Below, one piece after another: positions 10,719 to 22,875 of a stretch of 64,000 nt of DNA. The notes under the pieces are model-generated. The model worked only from the letters and a program-made list of their open reading frames with translations, was not told the origin of the DNA and made no database searches. A program made the position numbers and the translations under genes. Source of the DNA: Humulus lupulus (taxonomy: Eukaryota; Streptophyta; Magnoliopsida; Rosales; Cannabaceae); NCBI RefSeq assembly GCF_963169125.1, contig NC_084793.1:135758297-135822296 (forward strand), given 5' to 3'. Every line of letters begins with the position of its first letter. Position 1 is the first letter of the stretch.

Positions 10719-11821
10719 GTATCAGTTCATGCATCATCCCTCAGTGTAACCACCAGTCTGACGTCCCTTCACCAGAAAATTTGTACAGCCTCATTGAGGT
10801 CGCCTTTAGATCAGTTAAGGATAATCCCATATTTTCTAGGGTGGACTTGAAAAGAACATTTACTGAGCTTCCATTGTCTACCAATATCCTTCATACCCTT
10901 CAATTAGAGAGCTACACGGTTACCACCAATGATTGGTTGTTTTTCCAGCCGCTGTTGTTTTGATAATCGTTACTCCGGGATAAAATCCATAACATTATGA
11001 GTTTTCAGCTTCTGTATATACATCTTTTGGGCTCCATTGCTCATGTCCACTAGATGAGGTCCTCCAACAATGGTAGTTATATCTCCTCCTACTATTGGGG
11101 GAGGGTCAACTTGGTTATGATCCATCTGAGTCCTAGGCTGACTTGTCGCAGTTTCCAGAGCTGGACGAGAATTGTGCTTGACAGATTGATTGGGAGCAAC
11201 TTGGTTTCAAGCATACTGGGCTAATGGTCCAGCCTGAATGAGAGTTTCAGTCTCATCCTTTAGTTGTCGGAAATCATCGGTATTATGACCGATGTCATTG
11301 TGGTATCAGAAAAACTTTGAGGGATCTCTCTTCGCCTTCTGATGCCTTAATGGCCCTCGTTTCTTCCAGAGAAGGTGATTAGAGTTTGCCAGGAAAATAT
11401 GTTCCTGTGTATCAGTTAGGTCAATGTAGGTGGCATAAATGGGATTGAATTTTTCCTCGGACTTATTTTTCTTTGTGTCGTTCTGGTCGCCCTCACCATT
11501 CCATTTCCTCTTATTGTTTCCCACTTGGTTAGTCTAAGTAACAGGTTGAGCCGTCGCTACAATGCTTGTCACTGCTCCAGTGGGCTGAATAGGGGCCTGG
11601 CCGGTTCCTATGTCAGCAGATCACGCCTCCTCCAAGTTTATCCATTCCTGAGCTTGGGTGAAGAACTTATCTAAACTTTTAATCCCTTTTCGCTGGAGCG
11701 CCTGCCATAGATCACCTCCCACCAGGATTCCTATTCTCATTACCATGAGCTTGAAGCTATCATCAGCGTCTCTAGCTCGTGCTGCAACGTTGGCTAATCT
11801 TCTTAGATATGCTTTCAAGTG
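10719..11821 (-). pseudogene. Element A gag, C-terminal half (broken)
   Basis: On the minus strand the capsid end reads LKAYLRRLANVAARARDADD and, further on, WQALQRKGIKSLDKFFTQAQ (11800-11630). A basic stretch follows, then a zinc-knuckle-like segment near 11310 (YHNDIGHNTDDF, where the leading Cys region is changed), and then the spacer leading to the protease (VDPPPIVGGDI, IVGGPHL near 11050-11100). Frames change and stops occur. The N-terminal part of gag is missing because the copia LTR at 11822 cuts it. Confidence 0.75.
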
Positions 11822-13371
11822 TGTGGGTACGTAGGATTCAAATATTAATTTAGACTCTCTAGATATACTCAACACATGAGATCTAGAGAGGATTGAGAAG
11901 AGTAGGGCTATAGAAATTTTTAGAATTTTGGGTTTGTGAAATTCTATCATTTCTTTTCTTGAGAGAGAGTTTGACATTCAAAACAACTTCTGAAAACATC
12001 CACTTTAAAATATGCATTCTTTCAGTTTTTATAAAGATAATTAACTAATTTAATTAATCTTTTTTTTTTATTTAAAATAAAACTGACCACTCACATCTAT
12101 TTTAATTATTTAATTTTAAATCATATTTAAAAAGAATAATTAAATATACAAATACATTTGAAATTCAAAATTCAAATCTCAGGGATAGAAAATATTATTG
12201 GGAGGCGCGATTCACTGTACAATACAATGATTGGCGTGAGCCACATTAGGGATTTCCCTAATTTTCTCATTTGTTTTTTTAATTAATATTAGGACAATAT
12301 ATTTTTCCCAAAATAAATATTACTTAATTCAAAATTAACTTTATCTTAAAATATTAGTTTTAAATAAATAAATATCTTATAATGCGATAATTATTAATCT
12401 CTCTATATATTAGTCCAAACATGATTAATATTTATTTTAAGATATAGATTTTTAAAATAAAAACTATATAGTTAAATAATTAATTAATTCACAATTAATC
12501 AATTGCCTATAATTATCACATAATTATTTCCTTGCCCCGAAAATGTAATTCATTTGCAATTAAGTCATTCTCTCTACAAATCTTCCTTATGACATCCTTA
12601 CACTTGATAGTGTAGGACAGAGGTGACTTGAGGACCATGGACCTATAATATAAAGCTCCAATAAACCAGATTATTAATCAAGCTCTTTAATCTTATAATC
12701 TTATCTATTAATTACGTGACTACTCCACTATAAATATGGAATTGCACTATAAGTATTTATATAATTATATTTTAAGAGTTTTCATTGTAATCCATCGATG
12801 TAATAAATAAATGCAGTTCTGTCTTACAACTATTGGTTCATTAATTAGAGTTGGTCAAAATTACAGTTTTACCCTTATAATTACCTCTTGTTTCTTAAGT
12901 ACCATTAATTCACTAGCGAATAATAATTCTATAATCAAATTATAGATTTGAGCTCAATAACTATTCAGTTCCAGAATTAACCCTTAAGGGAACCTATATT
13001 TGATTTGTCACGAAAGTGTGGATTCCATTATTGTAATTCATGTTCCCAACCGTTCATGATATTGATTCTCCAAAACAAAAGTCATTAGCCTCATTGTACT
13101 AATAAACCTTAATGAGTGAATCAAAAGATCCAATAAGAACAAACAAGAGTTAATGACTACTCAGGATTTAGACTGATCTACAAATGATCATCTATTATGA
13201 TAAGAATTAAATCTTTATGGCAAATGGTAAGTTTATAAAGATAGTTAATTCATATCAGTCCTGTCATATATAATTTCTATTATATATAGTACCTTTACCA
13301 AGATGTCAATCCACATAAGTAATCTTAATCTAGACTACTTGCATCCCGTATGCTTAGTAAATCGTACTAGT

Positions 13372-15185
13372 TGTTGGGTTTTATGTCCTTATAAAACCAT
13401 ATCAAACATGTAGCACGATTTCATATTATCAATAAAAGTAGTAGAAATCATTTAGTTTGACAACCGTGTTTCTTGCTTGTTTTATTACATGATTATTGAA
13501 ATAATACAAACATTTATAAAATCCCAAACATATAGATAGTTACAATTATAGTGACTAGGTCACAATAGATTATAGGTGTAATTATATGTTCAAAAGAACG
13601 AGTCCTAAGATTAGATTAGTGCATTGGATTTTCACTGATTAGACAATCTACAATACGATCTACTTTTACATTCGGGGTGTGATGTCTTGTCCAAGGCATC
13701 GACCAAGTAGATAAGATCAGATGTATTTAGTTACATCAGACTAGGACTGATATTGATTATTGATTGATAAATAAGTATCGTTGTTATCGAATCTAATCAA
13801 TATCACAACGTTGACCATATGTTAAGTCGATCTTAATTCTGAGTGATAATATTCTATTATATTATTTAAATCTTTTGACTTGTTCGTTACCAGCTTACCC
13901 TACGGTCTATCCCATACTTACATCTTGGAGATTTAATAGTGTAATTGAGTGAGAGTATTATTCATAGATATGAAATCTATAACTTCTGTATGAGAAGTGA
14001 AAAGATGATTTCCTTAACTGCTTTGTTCAAAAGGTTAAATGACTGAGATCTCATTTCTGTGATTATGTTCACAAAAATATCATTTATAAGGAACTTAGTG
14101 GGAGTTAAGGATAAAATACTGATGAGGGGTAAAACGGTAATTTTCACCCATCTCGCTAGTAAGTCATCGATAGAGGATTGACTGACTGTAATGGTTATAA
14201 CAATAGATAACGTATTTATGGTTTTGAAAATATGTTCTATGAATTCAAGAGTTCAATTCCGAGTCTATAGTGGAGTCATGAGGAATTAATAAGGTAGTGA
14301 AATTATTCGTACATAAATTCACAGTAACTTGTTGGAGCTTGATTTTATGGATCCATGGTCCCCGCATCACCTTTGAGTAAATCATCTAGAATGTCTCAAT
14401 TAATTGATTTAATTATCAATTAGGATTTTTAAAGTTGACTAGATCAATTTTGAATTTTTTTTTACAGAGATATGAGATTTAGAGAATAAACGAGAATCTT
14501 TGGGTAATTATTAATATTGATAAATTGGTGTCAATATAAATAAATAATATTAAATCAAGTTTCAAATTATAATTAGTTAATTTGAATAAGGATTTAATGA
14601 ATTAATTAAAAAGTAAATAAATAAAAGATTTTGAATTTAGGCCCAATTGGGATTTAAATTCAAAACAAAGAGATTGTGCCCAAGTCTATTTATGACAGCC
14701 CAAGGATTTTATTTTTGTTTATTATTTTTAATTAATTTAAATTTAAATAAAGCCCATTGAGTTGCCTATATAAGGAATATGATAATTAGGGTTTTTATAG
14801 GAAGTGAGTTTCAGTTGATTGGTAAGTGAAGACATAAACAGTCTAACATTTCTTGGTTACTCTCTCTTCTTCTTCTCTTCAAGATCTCTATCTCATGTGT
14901 TGAGAATCAGCCCACACTAGTTCTAGGTTGATCAAGGCTTGGTGAGGAAGACTATGTTGCTGATCTTGTTCAATCTCTTGATAATACTCTGCTACAGAAA
15001 GGAATCAAGAATTAGAGAGATTGAACGATGGAGTTGTTCCAGTTCCGCTGCGTAATGTAAGTTTTTACTTTACTCTATATTTGTATCAATTTCATAGGAG
15101 CATGTTCTAGGAATTTTCATATTTTTTTGATAATATGTAAATTGCATGAAAATAAATAAAGATCTTGCAATAAATTTTTCCAACA
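13372..15185 (+). mobile_element. Solo copia-like LTR nested in copia LTR copy 1
   Basis: Starts TGTTGGGTTTTATG and ends TTTTTCCAACA, with the exact 5-bp duplication CTAGT at 13367-13371 and 15186-15190. The ends TGTTGG/CCAACA are those of Ty1/copia LTRs. A TATA box (TATATAA) at 14767-14773 fits plus orientation. No coding capacity. Length 1814 bp. Removing it restores alignment of the host LTR with its sister copy (junction near 20440). Confidence 0.88.
14767..14773 (+). promoter_or_regulatory. TATA box of the nested copia-like LTR
   Basis: TATATAA preceded by GCC, about 420 bases before the LTR end, as expected for the U3 promoter of a plus-oriented LTR. Confidence 0.5.
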
Positions 15186-15426
15186 CTAGTAACCATTCAT
15201 TAAGGATTCCTTACTTTAATATGTTATTGACTATTTTATTCATTGTATATGATCTTAATTCTCTCGTACTAATACAATATCATATCCTCATAAATGAATA
15301 TGGAATTTTCTTGATATTCATATAAATTATTCAAATAATAATTTTAACAGTCAAATATAATAAAATTGTACTTTTATTTAAATTAATAAAATGTCTTTAC
15401 ATGCTTTTAAGGCATAAATACTAATA

Positions 15427-16297
15427 CGGATTGCTTAAATTGTGTATCAACGATAACACCAAACGTGACTTGCCCAAACTCCCAAAACAAGTGATCACAG
15501 ATAACAAATCTCCAATCACTTGGGGGCAGATGAGTAGGGCTCAAATCATTCATAAGCTATATTCCTCGTGTGCAAGACCTAAGCTAAGCTCTAAAAACAA
15601 GAACCTAAAAGAGGTAGCTTAGATTTTTCAAACCTTAGAGTCGACACTAGGCACGGGAGAACTTGAATATGGTCCCCGACCACTGCAATCTTGTGACTAA
15701 GGTGTCTTCGGATCCAAAGTCAATGCGAAAAATAGTGGATCGAAAGTATAGCTTAAAAATCCTTGGGCCAACTCAAATAAGAGGAACCTAAAAGAGGTAT
15801 CTTAGAGCTTGGAAATGGATGAACAAAGCTTAGAAAACTTGAGTAATCTCACTATGAGACCTAAGGACATCCTGGGACCTTAGTGTCAAAATGATGAGTG
15901 CGCAGAAGCTTAAGAAAATGTTAACCTAGGTTTAAGACACATTACGGTATATGCGAAAACCTAGAAGGCTTAGGTGCACATTGGAGCCCTAACACTATAG
16001 TAACTCGAATACTTAAATGAAAGGCACAAGGCTGCCAAATAATCCAAACATAGTCAAAGAAATTTGGCACTAATTAATGATAAAGAGGCCTGAGTGCATC
16101 ACGAGGCCTTAGTGCCAATACTATATACATTGAGAACCATAAAAACATTTAACTTGTTACGGAAAATTAACATATAAGTATGCAAAAAGTTATCAGAAAA
16201 TAGAGATACATTAAGTTACATAAAATATGTACACAAAATGGCTCAAGAGCACGAGCAATATAGTTTATGCTCCAAGGGCCTGAAGACTTATAAAATA
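15427..16297 (+). other. Post-integrase spacer of element C
   Basis: Non-coding. It contains the polypurine motif at 15518-15528 and a loosely repeated phrase near TTAGTGTCAAAA or TTAGTGCCAATA (around 15880 and 16110, with decayed forms between). No gene is supported. Confidence 0.5.
15518..15528 (+). promoter_or_regulatory. Internal polypurine-tract-like motif of element C
   Basis: ACTTGGGGGCA, one G shorter than the motif of elements A and F, in the same position (between pol and the reverse-strand gene), and preceded by AATC as in element F. Confidence 0.45.
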
Positions 16298-19200
16298 TTA
16301 CACAAAAATAATAAAGAAGTAAGGACTACTCGAGAGGCTATCTATCACCACTGGTGGGGCCTCCGAGGACTCATGGGGCAACTGTTTGTCGAGGATTATG
16401 ATGTTTTCAGCGCCTGCGGACCAGGGAGTAGTCAGAACATTGTTGACAAGGGCCTCCTTGGTTTTCAGGCGCTCCTCACAAAGGGCTCGAACAGAGGCCT
16501 CATAGTCGCCAAGATAGCTCAAGTCTAGCTCGGGGTTACAAAGCCACACCTAGAATATTGCATCCATAACAACTGAGTTGGATAGCTCCCAGAACTTAGT
16601 GACCTCGACTCGACTCGACTCTCCTCTAGTACCTCGGCCACCCGAGCCACCTGAGCATTAATTCGTTTCTTTAGAACCGACTCCTAGTGGATTAAGTCCG
16701 CCTTGTCCATCTCCAGTGAAGCAATTCTCTCCCAAGCCTCAATCAATTCTTCTCGAGCAATGTCCCTCTCTTTTTCAGCAGCTTCCTAACTTGCTTTCTC
16801 CTCATCCCGAGCATGCTTAGCCTCTGCGAGAGACTGAGTCTGGTTCTTTGCCTCTTCAGGAGAGAGAACACCGTCACCCTTCTTGGCTAGCTCAGCCTCA
16901 GCCCTGTTCAACAATTCTGTGTAATTCTGGAGCTCCTGATGAAGTGTTAGCTATCCAACATCAATCCCTTCATGTCCTCACTCTGTTGGATGGTGAGGAG
17001 GGCCATCTGAAAGAAAGGAAAATGTTAGAAACCAGATAAGCATGAACAAGATCAATAGTCGGGAAGTACAACAGAAAAAAAAGAACTTACCAGCACAAAG
17101 ATTACCGACTGATTATGGGAAAGGTGAGCAATAGTGTGCTCTCACAATTAGGCCCATCAACGAGGGGGTATGCTCCCCATAATGTCTCCCACTATTGGAA
17201 GAACCCGACCGCAAGTGGGGTGATCCCCTCCTTGAGGCCACAGATATATTCCATGAACCCCCTGTGGATCGACGACTCTAAATCCTCTAGGCCTTGGCCT
17301 GAAGATGGGCCGCTCAAGGGTCTCAAAGATGGACTACGGTTTAAGGAAGCAGTCAAGGAAAGGGCTGACTCCTCGGCAACATCTTTCCCACATTGGACTG
17401 CTTGGTCGAAGGCCTCTTGGGCCACTTGAATCCTGCCAATGTAGGCCAGCCACAATGGATGATGATTATTCAAATCCTCCCGAGCATCTATGGAGAATCG
17501 CTGACTGAGATGGTCAAACCCAGTGCCTAAAAAATTGGGGGAGCATCTATGGTACTGATCCTTATTCTCTTCTCTGCTCGCAAGGATTCATCAGCCTGTG
17601 TCTTCCTTTTCCAAGAAACCAGGGCCGCATTTTTCTTCTCGACATCCAGCTAAACCCTATCCATCTAACCTGAAGGATGAAAAGAAAAAAATATTATATT
17701 AAAGGGCTAAAGAATAGCAACCACAATATAACATGCACTCCAACACTCAGAACATCATCCCACCATCGAGGATCTCCTCAACTGCCTCGGACCTCTGGGA
17801 TGGAAAAAGTCCTCGCAAGGCATCCAGGTCTTCATCATTGCTCGAAGACACCAACTCCTCAACAATCCTATCCATAAAATAATGCAGGAGACTCAAATCC
17901 AAGCCTGTGTTGGTGCTACACTTGTTGAACCCTCGAGCTCGCATTGCCATGAGCTATTCGACGACAGTTTTCCTTACGAGATTCCATGGATGGTGGTGAT
18001 GAACCATTTCGTCGAAACAGTCGAGGTAATCGGCAAACTATCGCCTCGACCAATGTCAGTCGGAACATCCATATCGACACAATGTAGGATAAAAGAAGAG
18101 TGCCCCAGACTGTGACCTTCATCGAAACTTTGAGGAACAAAGAGTGAGATCTCATCACCTTGGTTCTCAACCTCCAATTGTCTCTGTGTACATAGCAAAT
18201 TATTGACGCACTGGACACGTACGACTTCAAAGGCCTCGTTGACCTCATCCTCCAACTCTATTTGGGGCTTGGGAGCTTTCCCTTTAGGTAGACGAGTGTC
18301 GGGGACAACTTGGCCTAGATTCAACGCCTCCTCCTAGTCGCTCAATAAAGGAAATTGTCGAGAGTTCTTTGCAACCTCGTTGAATTCATCCTCCAAGGGC
18401 CTGAAATCCAAAGCATCCAAATATGTGGGCTCTTCAACCACCACCACTGGGAAGACGCGACTTTCCCTCCAATGGGGTTGGACAATCCCCATCATGGTGA
18501 GGTGATCCACTCTTTGCTCGGGACCGATAAGTCCTGCCCTTCGTAGCTTGGTGGTGGTTGTCAGGAGCAGTATGTCCCTCTCTTTGTGTGTGAGGGCAAG
18601 AATGGCTTTGGCCCATGCCAAGTACTCGTCGGTTTGTTTAGGCCTCTCGTATTTACCTATGAAATAGAGGTCGGGAACTCATGAGATAAAGGAAAGTAAA
18701 GAATGGTAAGTACGAATTTTTGGTATTAAATATGAAAATCACAATATGCAACAGAATGGTATCTTTTAAAAAAATTATTAATACCGGCGAGGACCATACA
18801 TATATAAATATATTAAATCACATACAAATAGATAAAAGATCACCTCTTGAAGCCTATCAAGTGTCCTTGAATCTTTTTGTATAAATCAAAGATCTTCCTA
18901 TCCTTATTCTGAAAGCTCACACCTTGATCATCCAGATCAATCCTCAAACACACAAGGACGTGTGTTGGCACATAGGATTCAAAGGTTGATTTAGAACTCT
19001 CTAGATGTACTCAGCACATGAGATCTAGAGAGGTTTGAGAAGATAGAGGCTATAGAAATGTCTAGAATTTCAAGTTTAGGAAATTCTATCATTTTCTTGA
19101 GAGAAAGTTTGACAGTAAAAAACAACTTCATAAAACTTCAACTTAAAGTATCACTTCTTTCATGTTTATAAAGATAATTAACTAATTTAATTAATCTTTA

Positions 19201-21300
19201 TTTTATCTAAAATAAAACTGACCAATTACAACTTATTTAATTTAAATCATATTTAAAAAGAATAATTAAATAAACAAATAAATTTGAAATTCAAAATTCA
19301 AATCCCAGAGAAATTTTCTATCCAGATTTTCATATTTATTTAATTAATTAATATTTAAGAAAATATATTTATCCTAAAATAAATATCAGTTAATTCAAAA
19401 TTAACTTTATCTTAAAATATCAGTTTTAAATAATATAAATAAATTTCTTATTAAAAATATCTTATAATAAGAAAATTATTAATCTCTCTCTATATTAATC
19501 CAAACATGATTAATATTTATTTTAACGTATAGTTTTTCAAAATAAAAACTATATAGTTAAATAATTAATTAATTTCCTATAACTATCACATAATTATTTC
19601 CTTGCCCTGGAAAATTAATTCCTTTGCTAATAAGTTCTTCTCTCTACAAATGTTCCTTATGACATCCTTACCCTTGACAGTGTACGACAGAAGTGACCTG
19701 GGAACCATGGACTTATAATGCGAAGCTCCAATAAACTAGATTATTAATCAAACTCTTTAATCTAATAATCTTATTTATTAATTCCATCGTTACTCCACTA
19801 TAAGTATGGAATTGCACTCTAAATATTTATAGAATTATATTTACAGAGTTTTCTTTTTAGTCTATTGATATAATCAATAAATGTAGTTATGTCCTCCAAT
19901 AATTAGTTCGTTAATTAGAGCTGGTCAAAATTATCGTTTTACCCTTCTAATTACCTCTTATTCCTTAAGTACCATTAATTCACTAGCGAATAATTAATTT
20001 ATAACAAAATTATAGATTTGAGCTCAATAACTATCCAGTTCGAGAATTAACCCTTAAAGGAACTAATATTTGATATGTTAGGAAAGTATGGATTCCATTA
20101 TTGTAAATCATGTTCTCAGTCATTCATGATATTCAATCTCCAAAACAAAATTCATTAGCCTCATTATACTAAGAACCCTTAACAAATGAATCAAAAGATC
20201 CAATAAGAACAAACAGGAGTTCATGACTACTCAGGATTTAGACTGATATACAAATGATCATCTATTATGATACGAATTAAGTTTTTGTGGAAAACAATAA
20301 GTTTTTTAAAGATAGTTAATTCATATCGGTCATGTCATATATAATTTGTATTACATACAGTACCTTTACCAAGATGTCTATCCACATAAGTAATTCGAAA
20401 CTAGACTACTTGCATCTTGTATGCTTAGTAAACTATACAAGTAACCATTCATTAAAGATTCCTTACTTTAATATGTAACTCACTATTTTATTCATTGTAT
20501 ATGATCTTAATTCTCTTGTACTAATACAAGATCATATCCTCATAAATGAATATAGAATTTTCTTGCTATTCATATAAATTATTCAAATAATATTTATAAC
20601 ATTCAAATATAATAAAATTGTAGTTTTTTTTAAATCAATAAAATTTCTTACATGTTTTTAGTGCATAAATCCTAACAGAAATGAGGCTCTAAGGAGATAA
20701 GCTTACCGACTCGATTGAATGTTATTACGAGTGTCAAAGCCTACCGAGAAGAAAAATATGTTTTTTGAATCCCGAGGCTTGTTCTCATTGTGGTGGAGTG
20801 TTCGATAAGGAGACATCCATTTTGTCAGCTGGTAGAAACCGTCCTCCTTCCATCCACCTTTCTTAGGAGAAACTTTCATCTGGAAATGGTAGTGAAGCTC
20901 CTCGGGGATCGGAAGAACCCAATCTTTCTCTTTGCACAACACGTAAAACGCCGCTAATAATCAGTAGACGTTGGGTATGTGCTGGAAAGGTGAGATCCGA
21001 ATCCACACCACCAAGTCGATGAAATATTGGTGGAGTGGAAGGGTTGGACTAGTTTCTAGATGGGCTTGGCTTCAAGCCGGGAACCCATTATAAGCGTAAC
21101 ATGCTCTCTCTGTCCTATAGTGCTCCTCTATAGCACCGAGCACCTCCAAAGTTGTCATTTCAGAAACGATCCTCTTTGACTCAAAGTGGGTAGCCCTGGG
21201 ATGAGGTGCTCAGGAGTCCATAGTCGGGCCCAATGGTCTTTGAGAAGCAGCAGCAGGCACCGCTCGAGCTTGTTAAGGTTGAGCCATTAGACCTGGGAGT
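16298..21300 (-). pseudogene. Reverse-strand accessory gene of element C (main part)
   Basis: On the minus strand from 21300: a region with EEHYRTERACYAYNGFP (near 21110), then VLCKEKDWVLPIPEELHYHF and FYQLTKWMSPYRTLHHNENK (20940-20780). This resembles the plant-transposon-type domain of such antisense ORFs. A splice donor GTAAGC at 20706 and an acceptor ending at 18657 bound an intron that contains a whole copia LTR. Next come YERPKQTDEYLAWAKAILAL (from 18650) with a stop at 18336-18334, an acidic region to 17974, and a further segment with HHPLWLAYIGRIQVAQEAFD (17470). A charged coiled coil follows (near 16950-16650), and the tail is DLSYLGDYEASVRAL (16520). It is frame-broken in several places. 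Function unknown. Confidence 0.68.
18757..20677 (-). mobile_element. Copia-type solo LTR in an intron of the accessory gene of element C
   Basis: On the minus strand it starts TGTTAGGATTTATGC at 20677 and ends near 18757. The 7-mer AACAGAA stands at both edges (18750-18756 and 20674-20680), but the exact 5-bp target duplication is unclear. It lies between splice donor 20706 and acceptor 18657. The part 18963-20677 aligns with copy 1 at 11822-15426, and the stretch below 18963 is the LTR part missing from copy 1. No coding capacity. Confidence 0.65.
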
Positions 21301-22084
21301 GAAACTGCTATTGTAGCATCCCAGAATTCCTAATAAGACTTAATGCCTTGATTAGTGGGCCAATAGGGCATTATTGGAATATTATTTGTTTATATGTGAA
21401 CTAATTGAATATTTATGCGATTATGTGAATTGCATGGGTTATATCATTGTATGACTGATTAAGCATGTTTAAGTGTATTAAATGTGCAAAACAGGCCTGC
21501 TTTTATTTAAAGGGGCATATTTGTAATTTTGACCCGCTGAAAGTATAATTGTGATTGAATGATATTATATGATTGAGACCAAATTATTATGTGGATATAT
21601 TTGAGATATTCGGTAAGAGTCAGTCGTTTTGAGCAAGATAATGGTTTAGTCACAACAGAGATTTATACCAAGCTCGAGGTGAGCCAAGGGGTATTTTGGT
21701 AATTCGATGAGTTATCGAGACTCATTAGAGTATGAGTCGTATTTTGGGAAAATAGGGATATTCTGGGATTGGCAAAATTCATTAGGAATTATAAGTGTGA
21801 TTGAATGATATTATATGATTGAGAGTATAATTGTGATTGAATGATATTATATGATTGAGACCACATTATTATGTGGATATATTTGAGATATTCGGCAAGA
21901 GTAAATCGTTTTGAGCAAGATAGTAGTTTAGTCACAACCGAGATTTATACCTAGCTCAAGGTGAGCCAAAGGGTATTTTGGTTGTTATCCCCAAAATTTG
22001 AAAACGATGACGTGGCAATAGAAGTGACAAATGGCAAGGAATGGCTGGGTAATTTGGCTTAGGAGTGACTCGGTAGATCAGTAA

Positions 22085-22315
22085 AGATTTTTGACTGACC
22101 AGTCAAGTGTCATGACCGACCAGTCATGACCTTAGCCGACCAGCCATGTGCTTGTCCGCCCAGTCAATGCCCTTGGCTGACCAGTCATGTGCTTGTCCGC
22201 CCAGTCAATGCCCTTGGCCGACCAGTCATGTGCTTGTCTGACCAGTCAGATGCTTGTCTACCCAGTTAGGTGCTTGTCCACCCAGTCATGTGCTTGGCTG
22301 ACCAGTGGAGTGCTT
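22085..22315. repeat. Tandem array GACCAGTCATGTGCTTGTCC in the 5' LTR of F
   Basis: Repeated words GACCAGTCATGTGCTTGTC and GCCCAGTCAATGCCCTTGG alternate with a unit near 20 bases. The same array sits in the 3' LTR at about 34290-34525, with different details between the two copies. Confidence 0.8.
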
Positions 22316-22548
22316 TGGCCCTTCATTTTTCCTCCTGAGTGTGATGTGGACCGACTAGACAGAACAGTGCTACGCAAAGGATCCCAGTAACGGTTTCAAG
22401 AAGAATCAGTCATACCTGTGCGGGAATCTCTCAGATTATCCCACAAAAATAGTGTATTGTTGTATTTTGAATATTATTATTAACTGAATATAGTGAGAAT
22501 AGTGAAATATCCCGATTATGGGGGACATCATTTGTACAATCCTGAGCC

Positions 22549-22556
22549 TATAAATA
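22549..22556 (+). promoter_or_regulatory. TATA box in the 5' LTR of F
   Basis: TATAAATA in the context GAGCC..CAAGG. The same box is at 34765-34772 in the 3' LTR. Confidence 0.6.
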
Positions 22557-22820
22557 CAAGGCCCATGGCATCATAAAGAGGATTCAGATTTGAATTTTCT
22601 CAGAGAATATTTGTATCTGGAGAGAAATATTGTATTCATTTCATCTGCACTAAAGAAACTCAGTTGACTGTAGATCTATAATCATAACTCGAAGTGGACT
22701 AGGCTATTACCAACACATTGGGGCTGAACCACTATAAAAATTGTCTGTGTCGTATATTTCTCTTGAAGGTTTTTTGTCGTTTTGACGTCTACCCGTCGTT
22801 GGCCAAAAATGCAGTCAACA

Positions 22821-22843
22821 TTTTGGTGCTTTCATTGAGAGCC
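22821..22843 (+). promoter_or_regulatory. Presumed primer-binding site of element F
   Basis: Directly after the LTR end: TTTTGGTGCTTTCATTGAGA. The phrase TTGGTGCTTTCATTGAGAG is familiar just inside Tat-type 5' LTRs. I do not name the tRNA because I cannot align its 3' end here. Confidence 0.5.
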
Positions 22844-22875
22844 TGAAGAGAAAGATAGATAATCACCGTAGCATT

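Larger units (their letters stand above)
598..11821 (-). mobile_element. Element A: decayed Tat-type Ty3/gypsy retrotransposon
   Basis: Read on the minus strand, the order is gag (11821-10719), protease-RT linker (8407-7894), RT-RNase H-integrase (5150-2101), a spacer, and then an accessory gene on the opposite (plus) strand ending at 1297. The pieces join cleanly once two inserted LTRs, 5151-7888 and 8408-10718, are removed. No LTR of element A itself is visible: the gag side is cut at 11821 by a copia LTR and the other side meets a foreign gag fragment near 600. The domain order with a reverse-strand gene after integrase is that of the plant Tat lineage (for example Grande and Retand). Many stops show that it is dead. 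Confidence 0.8.
11822..15426 (-). mobile_element. Copia-type LTR, copy 1, truncated and interrupted
   Basis: Highly similar to 18757-20677 over most of its length. Both run from a TGTGGGTACGTAGG or TGTTGGCACATAGG region to ATAAATACTAATA or ATAAATCCTAACA. On the minus strand it starts TATTAGTATTTATGCC, a decayed TGTTAGG copia LTR start. The left edge at 11822 lacks about 200 bases present in the other copy, so it is truncated against the gag of element A. A solo LTR at 13372-15185 interrupts it. No TSD is found, and it marks the junction between elements A and C. Confidence 0.7.
21983..22820 (+). repeat. 5' LTR of element F
   Basis: Starts TGTTATCCCCAAAATTTG and ends GCAGTCAACA; 838 bp. It matches 34179-35057 along its length. 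It contains a tandem array (22085-22315) and a TATA box at 22549-22556 (TATAAATA after GAGCC), so transcription should start about 30 bases later. Confidence 0.93.

Noticed and set aside
11822..20677. The two copia LTR copies as the ends of one full-length copia element
   Set aside because: The DNA between them is element C, whose reverse-strand gene continues on the far side of the second copy. The second copy is therefore an independent insertion, and no copia gag-pol lies between.
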